The notes: generated by a model from the letters alone, not told the origin. A stretch of 64,000 nucleotides of DNA from Jannaschia pohangensis (GCF_900113875.1 NZ_FORA01000001.1:62001-126000), one strand, 5' to 3'. Shown: positions 7,942-16,952, counted from the first letter of the stretch. A program made the numbers and translations.

Positions 7942-9072
7942 ATGGCGAAACGTGCGATTTTCGAGGATGTGACCACCGCCGCGCGGCCCGCGACGACCGG
8001 CGGCGTGATCGATGCCGGGCGACGCGGCTCGCGGCTGGCGGTGCGGGCCTGGCTGGCGGTGCTGCTGGCGTTGGTGGTGCTGATCATCCCGGTGGGCGGG
8101 ATGACGCGGCTCACCGACTCGGGCCTGTCGATCACCGAATGGAACCTGGTGACGGGGACCGTCCCGCCGCTCTCGGCCGAGGCCTGGGAGGTTGAGCTGG
8201 AGAAATACCGCGCAATCCCCGAATACCAGCTGCAGAATCGCGGCATGTCGATGGCGGAGTTCAAGTTCATCTATTGGTGGGAATGGGGCCACCGCCAATT
8301 GGGCCGGATCATCGGCCTTGTCTGGGGCCTGGGCTTCCTGTGGCTGCTGGCGACGAAACGCATCCCGCCGGGCTGGACCCCGCGCCTTGTGGGCGTGGGC
8401 GCGGCCATCGGTGTGCAGGGGGCCATCGGCTGGTGGATGGTGTCGAGCGGGCTGACGGGCACGATGCTCGACGTCGCGTCCTACCGCTTGGCCACGCATC
8501 TGGGCGGGGCCTTCGCGATTCTGGCCTTCATCTCCTGGTGTCTGCTGTCGCTGTCGCGCCCCGAGGCGGAGCTCTTGCAGGCCCGCCGCCTGTCCGAGCC
8601 GCGCCTGATGACGGCGGGCAATTGGTTGATCGGGCTGACCTTCGTGCAGATCCTCTGGGGTGCGCTGGTGGCGGGCATCGACGCGGGGCGCAACTACATC
8701 GACTGGCCCCTCATGGCTGGCGGTCTGACCCCGCCCGGCATGTGGGAGCTGGAGCCGATCTGGCGCAACCTGTTCGAGAACGACGGCACCGTGCAATTCT
8801 TCCACCGGCTGTCGGGCTACATCCTGTTTGCCGTCATCGTCGGTGTCTGGTGGGTCGCCCGACGGTCCGCAAACCGCAAGACCAAGGTGGCCTTTTCGGG
8901 CGTGATGCACATGGCGATCCTGCAGATGATCCTCGGGATCGTGACTGTGATGAATTCCTCGCCCTGGTATCTGGCGATCCTGCACCAGTTCGGGGCCGTC
9001 ATCCTGATCATCCTCACCGTGCGGGCCCGGCACCGCGCGACCTATCCCCTCAAGCAATCTGTAAGGACCTGA
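7942..9072 (+). CDS. ctaA: Heme A synthase (COX15/CtaA)
   Basis: 376 residues with about eight membrane helices. The motif GGMTRLTDSGLSITEWNLVTGTVPP and the histidine-bearing helices (WWEWGHRQLGRIIG, ATHLGGAFAIL, FFHRLSGYILF, LHQFGAVILI) belong to the COX15/CtaA type II family, where paired histidines bind hemes. It oxidises the heme O methyl group to formyl for aa3-type cytochrome oxidase. A GAGGAACG ribosome site precedes the ATG. The carboxypeptidase gene follows directly. No other oxidase-assembly gene is in the window. Confidence 0.95.
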   Translation: MAKRAIFEDVTTAARPATTGGVIDAGRRGSRLAVRAWLAVLLALVVLIIPVGGMTRLTDSGLSITEWNLVTGTVPPLSAEAWEVELEKYRAIPEYQLQNRGMSMAEFKFIYWWEWGHRQLGRIIGLVWGLGFLWLLATKRIPPGWTPRLVGVGAAIGVQGAIGWWMVSSGLTGTMLDVASYRLATHLGGAFAILAFISWCLLSLSRPEAELLQARRLSEPRLMTAGNWLIGLTFVQILWGALVAGIDAGRNYIDWPLMAGGLTPPGMWELEPIWRNLFENDGTVQFFHRLSGYILFAVIVGVWWVARRSANRKTKVAFSGVMHMAILQMILGIVTVMNSSPWYLAILHQFGAVILIILTVRARHRATYPLKQSVRT

Positions 9073-9073
9073 G

Positions 9074-10540
9074 ATGTCTGATTTTGACCGGCTGATGGCC
9101 TGGCAGCGCACGACCGAGGCCCTGGGCCAGGTCGCGGGGCGCACCGGATGGGATCAGGAGGCAATCATGCCGCGCGGGTCCGCGCCGCAGCGCGCCGAAG
9201 AGATGGCCGCCCTGGAAGAGGTGCTGCACGCCCGCCGGACGGCCCCCGAACTGGGCGAGCTGCTGGCCAAGGCCACGGCCCCCGATGCCGTGGGCGAGGC
9301 CAACCTGCGGGAAGTCCGCCGGTCGTATGACCGCAACATCAAGGTGCCCGCCGATCTGGCCGCCGAACTGGCCCGGGTCACGTCGCTGGCACAGGGGCAA
9401 TGGGCGGCGGCCCGTGCCAAGGGGGACGCGCCCGCCTTCCTTCCGGTTCTGGCCGAAGTCGTGCGCCTGCGCCGCGAGGAAGCGGCCGCACTGGCCGAGG
9501 GCGGCGATCTCTATGATGCGCTGATGCAGGATTACGAGCCGGGCGGGAACGCCGACCAGATGGCCGCGATGTTCGATGCCATGCGCCCCCGGCTGGTCGC
9601 GCTGCGCCAGCGGGCGCTTGACGGCGCACCGGCCCCGCGCCTGTCGGGGGACTTCCCGAAGGCCGGGCAACTGACGCTGGCCCATGAAATCGCCGGGGCC
9701 TTCGGCTATGATTTCCAGCGCGGGCGTCTGGACCTGGCCGTGCATCCCTTCTCCTCGGGGTCGGGCATGGATGTGCGGATCACCACGCGGGTGGACGAGC
9801 GGGATCCGTTCAATTGCCTCTATTCGACGATCCACGAGGTCGGGCACGCCTGCTATGAGCAGGGCGTCGATGCCGCCCATTTGCTGACCCCCATCGGGCG
9901 CGGCGCATCCATGGGCGTTCACGAGAGTCAGTCGCGGTCCTACGAGAACCAGATGGGCCGGTCCGAGGCCTATTGCGGCTGGCTGTTCGGGCGGATGCGC
10001 GATGTGTTCGGGGATATCGGCCTGACGTCGGAGCGGGAGTTCTACCGGGCCGTGAATGCCGTCCGTTCGGGCTTTATCCGGACCGAGGCCGACGAGGTGC
10101 ATTACAACCTCCACGTGATGCTGCGCTTCGATCTCGAGCGGGCATTGATCCGGGGCGAGCTGGAGGTGGACGACCTGGAAGGCGCGTGGAATGCGCGGTT
10201 CAAGGCGGATTTTGGCGTCGATGTCGACACACCGGCGAACGGCTTCATGCAGGACGTGCATTGGGCCGTGGGCCTTATGGGTTATTTCCCGACCTATTCG
10301 CTCGGCAACCTCTTTGCCGGATGCCTGATGGCTGCCGCGCGGCGCGACGTGCCGGGAATCGACGCGGGTCTGGCCCAGGGCGACCCGTCGCTGGCGACCG
10401 GATGGATGCGGGAGCGGTTGCAGCAGTTCGGTGCGCTGCGCCTGCCGGTCGAGACCATCGAGCGGGCCACGGGCGAGGCACCATCGGCGGAGCCTCTGTT
10501 GGCCTATCTGGAAGCGAAGTTCGGTGATCTCTATCCGTGA
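9074..10540 (+). CDS. M32-family metallocarboxypeptidase (Taq type)
   Basis: 488 residues, the standard M32 length. The zinc site is TIHEVGHACYEQG (HExxH), followed by the family motif HESQSRSYENQMGRS and, later, EADEVHYNLHVMLRFDLERALI. These enzymes remove C-terminal residues from peptides in the cytoplasm. AAGGA lies 8 bases before the ATG, and the start is 1 base after the ctaA stop, so the gene is likely read through from ctaA. One copy of a dispersed 23-bp element follows its stop. Confidence 0.94.
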   Translation: MSDFDRLMAWQRTTEALGQVAGRTGWDQEAIMPRGSAPQRAEEMAALEEVLHARRTAPELGELLAKATAPDAVGEANLREVRRSYDRNIKVPADLAAELARVTSLAQGQWAAARAKGDAPAFLPVLAEVVRLRREEAAALAEGGDLYDALMQDYEPGGNADQMAAMFDAMRPRLVALRQRALDGAPAPRLSGDFPKAGQLTLAHEIAGAFGYDFQRGRLDLAVHPFSSGSGMDVRITTRVDERDPFNCLYSTIHEVGHACYEQGVDAAHLLTPIGRGASMGVHESQSRSYENQMGRSEAYCGWLFGRMRDVFGDIGLTSEREFYRAVNAVRSGFIRTEADEVHYNLHVMLRFDLERALIRGELEVDDLEGAWNARFKADFGVDVDTPANGFMQDVHWAVGLMGYFPTYSLGNLFAGCLMAAARRDVPGIDAGLAQGDPSLATGWMRERLQQFGALRLPVETIERATGEAPSAEPLLAYLEAKFGDLYP

Positions 10541-10568
10541 CGGGGTGCCGCTCGCAGGCGTTGCGACG

Positions 10569-10591
10569 TGAGTATTTGGGAAGCAGAGAAG
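10569..10591 (+). repeat. Dispersed 23-bp intergenic element, copy 1
   Basis: Contains GAGTATTTGGGAAGCAGAGA. The 23 bases are identical to those at 29380-29402, and a variant lies on the other strand at 45076-45099. It sits between the stop of the M32 carboxypeptidase and the converging end of soeC. Confidence 0.7.
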
Positions 10592-10619
10592 GGGGGCCGC
10601 GCGCCTCCCTTTCTTGTTC

Positions 10620-11507
10620 TTACCCTGCGCGTTTGGCGCCGTGGGCCCCGTAGTAGAGGCCGACGACATGCTCGGCTTCGGCAAAGAAGAGCCAGCGCTG
10701 AACCAGCACACCCGCCAGATGGGAAAGGACAGCGACGATGGCGGGCATGTGGTGCGGCCCGAAGATCAGAAGGACTGCGACCGGGATCACGACCATCAGC
10801 GCCAGCGCGATGACCCGCAGCTTGGCCGCGTGTTTGCGCCCGATCTGATAGACCATCTCGTGGGTCAGATAGTTTTCACCAGTGTGGGGCTTTTCCCAGA
10901 GGCTGACGCGGCCCTGAAGGCGGGTCGCCGTCTCGATGGTGGAGCCGGCCTCGGCAAAACGCCGGTCGCCCTTGATCCAGTGCCAGGCCGTGATCGCCCC
11001 GAGAACGACCATCAGGATGAGGGCCGCATCGACATTGCCCGACAGGAGCGCGCCGCCCGCCAGCGAGGCGGCGAGGAAGAAGGCGGGGGTCGCAGGCTGG
11101 TTCCAGCGCGGGATCGTCTTGAGCTGCGCGTAGATCATCGATGTGGTGAAGACGGTGGCCAGCGACAGGATCGCGCCGATCCAGCCCAGGGGCGCGACGG
11201 TTGTGCCGAAGAACACCTGAAGCGCTGCATGGAGGCCCATGACCAGCAGGGCGGCGACGGCGCACCAGGCCTCGCGGCTGAGCCAGGAGGTGCGCCACTG
11301 GCTATACGATTTGACGGCGTTCTTCTTGTTTCCAAGGTGGAACAACGCCGACATGAGGCCGCCGACCGCCAGGGCGTAGGCGATCAGGTAGAAGACGAAG
11401 GCGACCCAGCCGGTGACGGTTGGAAAGCCGAAGCCCAGAAAGAACAGAAGGCCGAAGCCTGCACCCGACAGGGACGAGAAGATGATGACGGACGGGGCGG
11501 GATGCAT
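10620..11507 (-). CDS. soeC: SoeC, membrane anchor of sulfite dehydrogenase (DmsC/NrfD-like)
   Basis: 295 residues with about eight membrane helices, beginning MHPAPSVIIFSSLSGAGFGLLFFLG, in the DmsC anchor family. The start at 11507 overlaps the soeB stop by one base (TGATG). By analogy with SoeABC of Allochromatium and roseobacters, it holds the molybdoenzyme on the cytoplasmic face and passes electrons from sulfite oxidation to the quinone pool. It is the last gene of the run. The frame stays open upstream into soeB, but that part is a shadow. Confidence 0.88.
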   Translation of the reverse strand: MHPAPSVIIFSSLSGAGFGLLFFLGFGFPTVTGWVAFVFYLIAYALAVGGLMSALFHLGNKKNAVKSYSQWRTSWLSREAWCAVAALLVMGLHAALQVFFGTTVAPLGWIGAILSLATVFTTSMIYAQLKTIPRWNQPATPAFFLAASLAGGALLSGNVDAALILMVVLGAITAWHWIKGDRRFAEAGSTIETATRLQGRVSLWEKPHTGENYLTHEMVYQIGRKHAAKLRVIALALMVVIPVAVLLIFGPHHMPAIVAVLSHLAGVLVQRWLFFAEAEHVVGLYYGAHGAKRAG

Positions 11508-12265
11508 CAGAGTTTCTCCAGCGCGCGGTCGAGCCAGCCAAGGAAGCCTTTGGGGTCTTCGGCGACGGGAGCGAGGAAGGGGGCGAGGATGTCTTCGTCG
11601 CCGGTCATCACGTCCGCGATGGTGTCCCGGGGACGGGGGGGCAGATACTGGTTCACGGGTCGCGTGCCCTGTTCCGGCATGAGGTCGACGCCGCCCCTGT
11701 CGGCCACCAGAAGACTGACGGCAGAGGTCGGATCGCCCAGGTCGCCGAAGTGGCGCGCGCCCGCGGGACAGGTGCGCACGCAGGCCGGTTCGCGGTCTTC
11801 CTCGGGCAGGTTCTCGTTGTAGATGCGGTCGACGCAGAGGGTGCATTTCTTCATCACCCCCGCCGCCTGATCCATCTCGCGCGCGCCGTAGGGGCAGGCC
11901 CAGGCGCAGAGGCCGCAGCCCATGCAAGCGTCTTCATTTACAAGGACAATTCCGTCTTCCACGCGCTTGTAGCTGGCCCCGGTGGGGCAGACGGTGACGC
12001 AGGGGGCGTCGTCGCAGTGCAGGCAGGATTTCGGGAAATGAGTGGTGCGGGCGAGGCCGGTTTCGGGCTGGCTCTGAAAGCTGTGGATGCGGTTCAGGAA
12101 GGTGCCGGACGGCTTGCCGTAGGGGTCCTGATCGGACAGGGGCGCGCCGTAATTCTGGGTGTTCCAGCCCTTGCAGGCGGTGACGCAGGCATGACAGCCG
12201 ACGCAGGTGTCAAGGTCGATGACGAGGCCGAGCTTCTTGTCGGTATGGCTGGGCAGGGCGGTCAT
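11507..12265 (-). CDS. soeB: SoeB, iron-sulfur subunit of sulfite dehydrogenase
   Basis: 252 residues from the ATG at 12265, with AAAGGAG seven bases upstream. Four ferredoxin-like cysteine groups are visible: CVGCHACVTACK, CLHCDDAPCVTVCP, CMGCGLCAWACPYGA and CTLCVDRI with CVRTCPAGA. This is the four-cluster electron-transfer layout of DmsB-like subunits. There is no signal peptide, so it is cytoplasmic. Its ATG overlaps the stop of the 47-codon ORF (ATGA) and its stop overlaps the soeC start. Confidence 0.92.
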   Translation of the reverse strand: MTALPSHTDKKLGLVIDLDTCVGCHACVTACKGWNTQNYGAPLSDQDPYGKPSGTFLNRIHSFQSQPETGLARTTHFPKSCLHCDDAPCVTVCPTGASYKRVEDGIVLVNEDACMGCGLCAWACPYGAREMDQAAGVMKKCTLCVDRIYNENLPEEDREPACVRTCPAGARHFGDLGDPTSAVSLLVADRGGVDLMPEQGTRPVNQYLPPRPRDTIADVMTGDEDILAPFLAPVAEDPKGFLGWLDRALEKL

Positions 12266-12405
12266 GCACGGCTCCTTTCGGCGTCGGATTTCAGGTATGA
12301 TCCACGGGTGATCCACGGATGATCTACGTCTGACGTCACTGGGCGCACATTTGGCGCATCGATCAGCATGGTTTTGTGCGTTTTTGTGGCTTGGGGTGTG
12401 GTCAT
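12262..12405 (-). CDS. orf47: small cistron between soeA and soeB
   Basis: 47 codons from the ATG at 12405. GGAGGTGA, an essentially perfect ribosome site, lies within the last soeA codons, 8 bases upstream. The ATG shares a base with the soeA stop (TAATG) and the TGA overlaps the soeB ATG (ATGA), so it is coupled on both sides. The peptide begins MTTPQATKTHKTML, carries HPWITRGSYLKSD near the end and has no membrane segment or cysteine. I do not recognise a family. It could be a small subunit or maturation factor, or simply a coupling spacer. Confidence 0.6.
   Translation of the reverse strand: MTTPQATKTHKTMLIDAPNVRPVTSDVDHPWITRGSYLKSDAERSRA
12298..12330. repeat. Three tandem 11-bp units
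   Basis: TGATCCACGGG, TGATCCACGGA and the diverged TGATCTACGTC follow one another without gaps inside orf47. Because 11 is not a multiple of three, the units are read in different frames. They may be a small slippage expansion or a binding site. Confidence 0.6.
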
Positions 12406-15227
12406 TACTTCACCTCCCACGCCAGTTTGTCGGGACCGGTGCCGACGGGGGAGGACTGGCGGCCCGTGTTCGGTCTGGAGGTGCCATCGGCGGGGGCGGC
12501 GACTTTCTCGATCTTGACCTTGAGGTCGAACCACGCGGCCTGACCCGTGATCGGGTCGGAATTGGACCAGCGCATCCCGTCCTGTTTCGGGGGCAGCAGT
12601 TCGTGGATCAGGTGGTTCAGAAGGAAGCCCTCTTTCGCCTCGGGGGCGTTGTCGTGGAGCGCCCATGCGCCCTTGCGCTTGCCGATGGCGTTCCACGTCC
12701 AGATCGTGTTGCGGTTGAGCGCGGGCATATGCGCGACCGGTACGGTGATTTCGCCGTGGGGCGAGGTGATGCGCGCCCATGACCCTTCGTCGAAGCCGTG
12801 CTTTTCCCAGAGTTCAGTCGGGACATACATCGGGTTGCGCCCGTGGATCTGGCGCAGCCAGGCGTTTTGCGTGCCCCAGGAGTGATACATCGCCATGGGG
12901 CGCTGTGTGAGGGCGGTCACGGTAAATTCGCCCGCGTCCCCCCCATGGGCGGCGGCGGCATCCCACCAGATCGGCAGCGGGTCCATGGTCGCCTTGATCC
13001 GCTCGCGCAGGTGGTCGGGGGGCTGGCGTGGCCCATGGCCTTCGGCGGCCAGCTGGAAGCGGCGGAGCGGTTCGCACCAGAGGGTGAAGAGATAGGGCGA
13101 GGCCTTGTCGAAGAGGCCGATCTCGACCGCCCAGTCCTGATAGGCCTTGTTCCAGGGTTTGTAGAACTGCGCATCGTCCGGGATATGCGCGATCGCATAG
13201 CCGCCGTTGTCGATATAGGCCTGCATCTGCGTGGGGTTGGGCGCGCCACGCCCGGTCTGGTCGCCGTTTTCGCCGCGATAGCCCATCAGGGGGCCGACGC
13301 CGGGGCGGCGTTCGTGGCGGACGATGTAATCGGCGTAATCCTTGAACTTCGGACTGCCGTCGTCCTTGACGAAGCCCGGCAGGCCGAGGCGTGCGCCAAG
13401 GTCGATGAGGGCCGATTGGAAGCCTTTGACGTTGCGGTCGGGGTCCACCACCGGCCATCGGATGGCGTCGGCGGCGGCCTCCGCCTCGCAGATCGGGCGG
13501 TCGAGGAGCGAGATGCAGTCGTGACGCTCCAGATAGGTCGTGTCGGGCAGGATCAGGTCGGCGTAGGCCACCATCTCGGACGAATAGGCGTCGGAATAGA
13601 TGATGTGCGGGATGACGTAGTCGCCGTTGTCGTCCTTGTCGGACAGCATCTTCATGGTGCCCGACGTGTTCATCGACGAATTCCACGCCATGTTCGCCAT
13701 GTACATGAACAGCGTGTCGATCCTGTAGGGGTCGCCCGCGTGGGCATTGCTGATGACCATGTGCATCATGCCATGCGCCGACATCGGGTTTTCCCAGGTG
13801 AATGCCTTGTCGATGCGGGCGGGGGTGCCGTCGTCGCGCAGGGCGAGGTCGGCGGGGCCATGGACGAAGCCCAGATGCGGGCCATCCAGCGGCGCGCCGG
13901 GGGTGACCTTGCAGTGGGGTTTCGGATGCGCGGTCGCGGGCTTGGGGTAGGGCGGTTTGAAGCGGAAGCCGCCGGGGGTTTCCACGCTGCCGATGAGGAT
14001 CTGGAGCATGTGGAGCGCGCGGCAGGTCTGAAACCCGTTGGCATGGGCACTGATGCCCCGCATGGCGTGCATCGACACCGGGCGGCCCGTCATCGTCTTG
14101 TGGGTGCGGCCCCGGAAGTCGGTCCATTCCTGTTCGATCTCGATCGCCTCGTCAAAGGCGACGCGGGCGATTTCGGCGGCAAGGCCCCGGATGCGGCCCG
14201 CCGGGATGCCGGTCCGCTCGGCCACGGTGTCGGGGGCGTAGTCGGCGCTCAGGTACTTGTCGATCATGTGCTGGAACACGGTGCGATGGCGGATGCCTCC
14301 CACCTCCCAGACGCCGGCAAGGTCGGGGTTCACGTCTTCGGCGTCGAAACAGCGGGCGCGTTTCTGGGTCCGGTCCCAGACCAGCTTGTGCCCGTCGTCG
14401 TCCAGCAGGGCGAGGCCATGGGTGGCCGAATTCGGGTCGGCGTCGATCAGGACGGGGGCGTCGGTGAAGTCGCGCAGGTATTCGAGGTCGATCTTCCCCG
14501 CCTTCATGAGGCAATGGACGAGCGACAGGATCAGCAGGCCATCGGTGCCCGGCGTGATGCCGAACCAGTCGTCGGCCACGGCGTTGTAGCCCGAGCGGAT
14601 GGGGTTCACGCCGACGACCTTGGCGCCGTTCTTCTTGATCTTGCCGATCCCCATCTTGATCGGGTTGCTGTCGTGATCCTCGGCCACGCCGAAGAGGATG
14701 AAGAGCTTGGTGCGGTCCCAGTCGGGCTGGCCGAATTCCCAGAAGGCGCCGCCCATGGTGTAGATGCCGCCCGCCGCCATGTTGACCGAGCAGAAGCCGC
14801 CGTGGGCCGCGTAGTTCGGGGTGCCGAAGGCCTGCGCCCACCAGGAGGTGAAGGATTGGGATTGGTCGCGCCCGGTGAAGAAGGCGAGTTTCGAAGGGTC
14901 GGTTTCGCGGATCGGGCGCAGCCAGCCCTCGGCGATGGAATAGGCCTCGTCCCAGGAGATTTCCTCGAACTTGCCCTCGCCGCGCTCGCCCACGCGTTTC
15001 AGGGGCGCGCGCAGGCGGGAGGGGGCGTTGTGCTGCATGATGCCGGCGCTGCCTTTGGCGCAGAGGACGCCGCGATTGACGGGGTGGTCGCGGTTGCCCT
15101 CGATATAGGCGACCTTGCCGCCCTTCATGTGGACGTCGATGCCGCAGCGGCAGGCGCACATGTAGCAGGTCGTCTTGCGCACCTCGTCGGAGACCTTGGG
15201 CGACAGGTTCAGCTTGGGCTGGTTCAT
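12405..15227 (-). CDS. soeA: SoeA, molybdopterin subunit of cytoplasmic sulfite dehydrogenase
   Basis: 940 residues from the ATG at 15227; the frame is open further upstream but there it overlaps tauE. The N-terminal cluster TTCYMCACRCGIDV, then GVLCAKGSAG, binds a 4Fe-4S cluster. The rest is the DMSO-reductase-family molybdopterin fold, with the C-terminal domain around TALTQRPMAMYHSWGTQNAWLRQI. There is no Tat signal, which fits cytoplasmic SoeA rather than periplasmic reductases. The gene is coupled to tauE upstream (4-base overlap) and to orf47 downstream. The neighbourhood with xsc, pta and tauE makes oxidation of sulfite from taurine the likely role; on sequence alone it could be named a DmsA-like oxidoreductase. 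Confidence 0.88.
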   Translation of the reverse strand: MNQPKLNLSPKVSDEVRKTTCYMCACRCGIDVHMKGGKVAYIEGNRDHPVNRGVLCAKGSAGIMQHNAPSRLRAPLKRVGERGEGKFEEISWDEAYSIAEGWLRPIRETDPSKLAFFTGRDQSQSFTSWWAQAFGTPNYAAHGGFCSVNMAAGGIYTMGGAFWEFGQPDWDRTKLFILFGVAEDHDSNPIKMGIGKIKKNGAKVVGVNPIRSGYNAVADDWFGITPGTDGLLILSLVHCLMKAGKIDLEYLRDFTDAPVLIDADPNSATHGLALLDDDGHKLVWDRTQKRARCFDAEDVNPDLAGVWEVGGIRHRTVFQHMIDKYLSADYAPDTVAERTGIPAGRIRGLAAEIARVAFDEAIEIEQEWTDFRGRTHKTMTGRPVSMHAMRGISAHANGFQTCRALHMLQILIGSVETPGGFRFKPPYPKPATAHPKPHCKVTPGAPLDGPHLGFVHGPADLALRDDGTPARIDKAFTWENPMSAHGMMHMVISNAHAGDPYRIDTLFMYMANMAWNSSMNTSGTMKMLSDKDDNGDYVIPHIIYSDAYSSEMVAYADLILPDTTYLERHDCISLLDRPICEAEAAADAIRWPVVDPDRNVKGFQSALIDLGARLGLPGFVKDDGSPKFKDYADYIVRHERRPGVGPLMGYRGENGDQTGRGAPNPTQMQAYIDNGGYAIAHIPDDAQFYKPWNKAYQDWAVEIGLFDKASPYLFTLWCEPLRRFQLAAEGHGPRQPPDHLRERIKATMDPLPIWWDAAAAHGGDAGEFTVTALTQRPMAMYHSWGTQNAWLRQIHGRNPMYVPTELWEKHGFDEGSWARITSPHGEITVPVAHMPALNRNTIWTWNAIGKRKGAWALHDNAPEAKEGFLLNHLIHELLPPKQDGMRWSNSDPITGQAAWFDLKVKIEKVAAPADGTSRPNTGRQSSPVGTGPDKLAWEVK

Positions 15228-15982
15228 AGTGTCTCCAGTGCGAGGCGGACGAGGCTGGCGGCGGCGAGGCCGATCAGCAGGGTCAGGCAGAGCGGTTTGT
15301 AGTAGCGTTCGTACCTTGGCACAAAGAGGGCGCGTCCGGCAAAGACCCCGATCAGGGTGGGGACGATCAGGACAAGGCCACGGGTGGCCGCCGTGCCGGT
15401 CATGGTGCCGACGATCAGGTGGGTGGCAAGGCCGAGCGTGCCCGCCCCCAGAAGGTAGATGTTGAGCGTGCCGCGCATGGTGCGGGCGGGCAGCTGACGG
15501 GCAAGGGTGTAGAGCGCGATGAACATGCCGCCCGCGCCCGAAAGCCCGGTGATGAGGCCCGCGCCGAGGCCGGTCCCCCAGAGGCCGGGACGGGTGGCGA
15601 GTAACGGCAGTTTCAGGCGCGACAATTGCGCCAGCGCCAGGACGATCAGGACGGACAGGGCGACGGTCTTGGAGGTGGTTGCCGGGATCGCGAGGCTGAG
15701 GAGCAGGCCCGCAGGCAGACCGATGGCCGAGGTGATGCCGAGGGTCACGGCGATCGAGCGGTCGGCGTCTGCCCATCCGCCCTTCATCAAGAGGAGCGAG
15801 GAGGACATCTCGAGAAACCAGAACACCGGGATCAGCTGAATCGGCGGGATGACCGTGGCCAGCATCGCCATGGCCAGCGCCGAAAGGCCGAAGCCCGCGA
15901 AGCCCCGGATGGCACCGGCCAGAAAGCAGGCGGCGACGGCGAACCAGGCGACACCGGGGGACAGACCCAGCAGATCAGCCAT
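15224..15982 (-). CDS. tauE: TauE/SafE-family sulfite (sulfonate) exporter
   Basis: 252 residues with about eight membrane helices and the TSUP-family opening (FLAGAIRGFAGFGLSALAMAML) repeated in the second half as GLGAGLITGLSGAGGMFIALY. In Cupriavidus and roseobacters the taurine-linked member exports sulfite or sulfate formed by Xsc. It overlaps the end of pta by 8 bases and the start of soeA by 4, so it belongs to the xsc-pta-tauE-soeA transcript. Confidence 0.88.
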   Translation of the reverse strand: MADLLGLSPGVAWFAVAACFLAGAIRGFAGFGLSALAMAMLATVIPPIQLIPVFWFLEMSSSLLLMKGGWADADRSIAVTLGITSAIGLPAGLLLSLAIPATTSKTVALSVLIVLALAQLSRLKLPLLATRPGLWGTGLGAGLITGLSGAGGMFIALYTLARQLPARTMRGTLNIYLLGAGTLGLATHLIVGTMTGTAATRGLVLIVPTLIGVFAGRALFVPRYERYYKPLCLTLLIGLAAASLVRLALETL

Positions 15983-16952
15983 GGGCCGCGTCGATCTGGG
16001 CCGAGGTCACGGCGATCATGTCGAGGATGTCGTCGGCGGTGCAACCCCGCGACAGGTCGTTGGCGGGCTGTGCCAGCCCTTGCAGGACCGGACCGATGGC
16101 GGTGGCCCCGCCGATGCGCTGCGCGATCTTGTAGCCGATGTTGCCCGCGTCGAGATCGGGGAAGATGAGCACGTTTGCCTGCCCCGCGACCGCGCTGCCC
16201 GGAGCCTTGGAGGCACCCACGCCCGCGTCGAAGGCGGCGTCGAACTGAAGCTCTCCGTCCAAGGCGAAGTCTGCCGTCGCGCGTGCGATTTCAACGGCTT
16301 CGATGACCTTGTTCACACGCATGTGGTGCGCGCTGCCCTTGGTGGAGAAGGACAGCATGGCGACCTTCGGGTCCACCCCCAGAAGCGCGCGGGCCGAGGC
16401 GGCGGATTGGTGGGCGATTGCCGCCAGCTCTTCGGGCGACGGGTCGATGACCAGTCCGCAGTCCGAAAAGATCAGCCCCGCACCCGGGCGGGTCGGGTGG
16501 CTTTCGGGCAGGACCATCAGAAAGAAGCTGGAGACGAGGGGCGCACCCTCGGCCATGCCGACGATCTGGAGCGCGGCGCGCACGGTGTCGGACGTGGTGT
16601 GGATGGCCCCGCCGATGGTGCCCCCGGCCAGCCCCTCGCGCACCATCAGCGCGGCCCAGACGAGCGGGTCGCCGATGGCCTCGACCGCCTGAACGGGGGT
16701 CGGTTTGCGTCGGGCGCGGGCGGCGAGGAACGCCTCGGCCATGGCGTTGCGGCGCGGGCTGGTCTTCGGGTCCTCAAGGGTGACGCCGGGGGGCACGGGC
16801 GTGCCTTCGGGGGCCAGCAGGGTAATGCGCGCCAGACCCTCCGCGACGGCGCGGCCCGCAGCATCCCGAACCCGGGGGTCGGTGCCTTCGGGCAGCACGA
16901 TGTGGTGCCGGGCCACGCGGGCCCGGTCCCGAAGGGTCAGGAGCGGCGACAT
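15975..16952 (-). CDS. pta: Phosphate acetyltransferase
   Basis: 325 residues from the ATG at 16952; an in-frame GTG lies one codon earlier. It is the short single-domain Pta (PTA_PTB family), with HIVLPEGTDPRVRDAAGRA at the start and FSTKGSAHH, QFDAAFDAGVGASKAPGS and NVLIFPDLDAGNIGYKIAQR later. It converts acetyl phosphate made by Xsc to acetyl-CoA. It lies 31 bases after xsc on the same strand, the arrangement known from alphaproteobacterial taurine degraders. Confidence 0.94.
   Translation of the reverse strand: MSPLLTLRDRARVARHHIVLPEGTDPRVRDAAGRAVAEGLARITLLAPEGTPVPPGVTLEDPKTSPRRNAMAEAFLAARARRKPTPVQAVEAIGDPLVWAALMVREGLAGGTIGGAIHTTSDTVRAALQIVGMAEGAPLVSSFFLMVLPESHPTRPGAGLIFSDCGLVIDPSPEELAAIAHQSAASARALLGVDPKVAMLSFSTKGSAHHMRVNKVIEAVEIARATADFALDGELQFDAAFDAGVGASKAPGSAVAGQANVLIFPDLDAGNIGYKIAQRIGGATAIGPVLQGLAQPANDLSRGCTADDILDMIAVTSAQIDAAHG

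Noticed and set aside
12798-15302. An 834-codon plus-strand open frame
   Set aside because: Antisense to soeA, low-complexity Val/Gly/Ala/His composition, no family motif; typical high-GC shadow.
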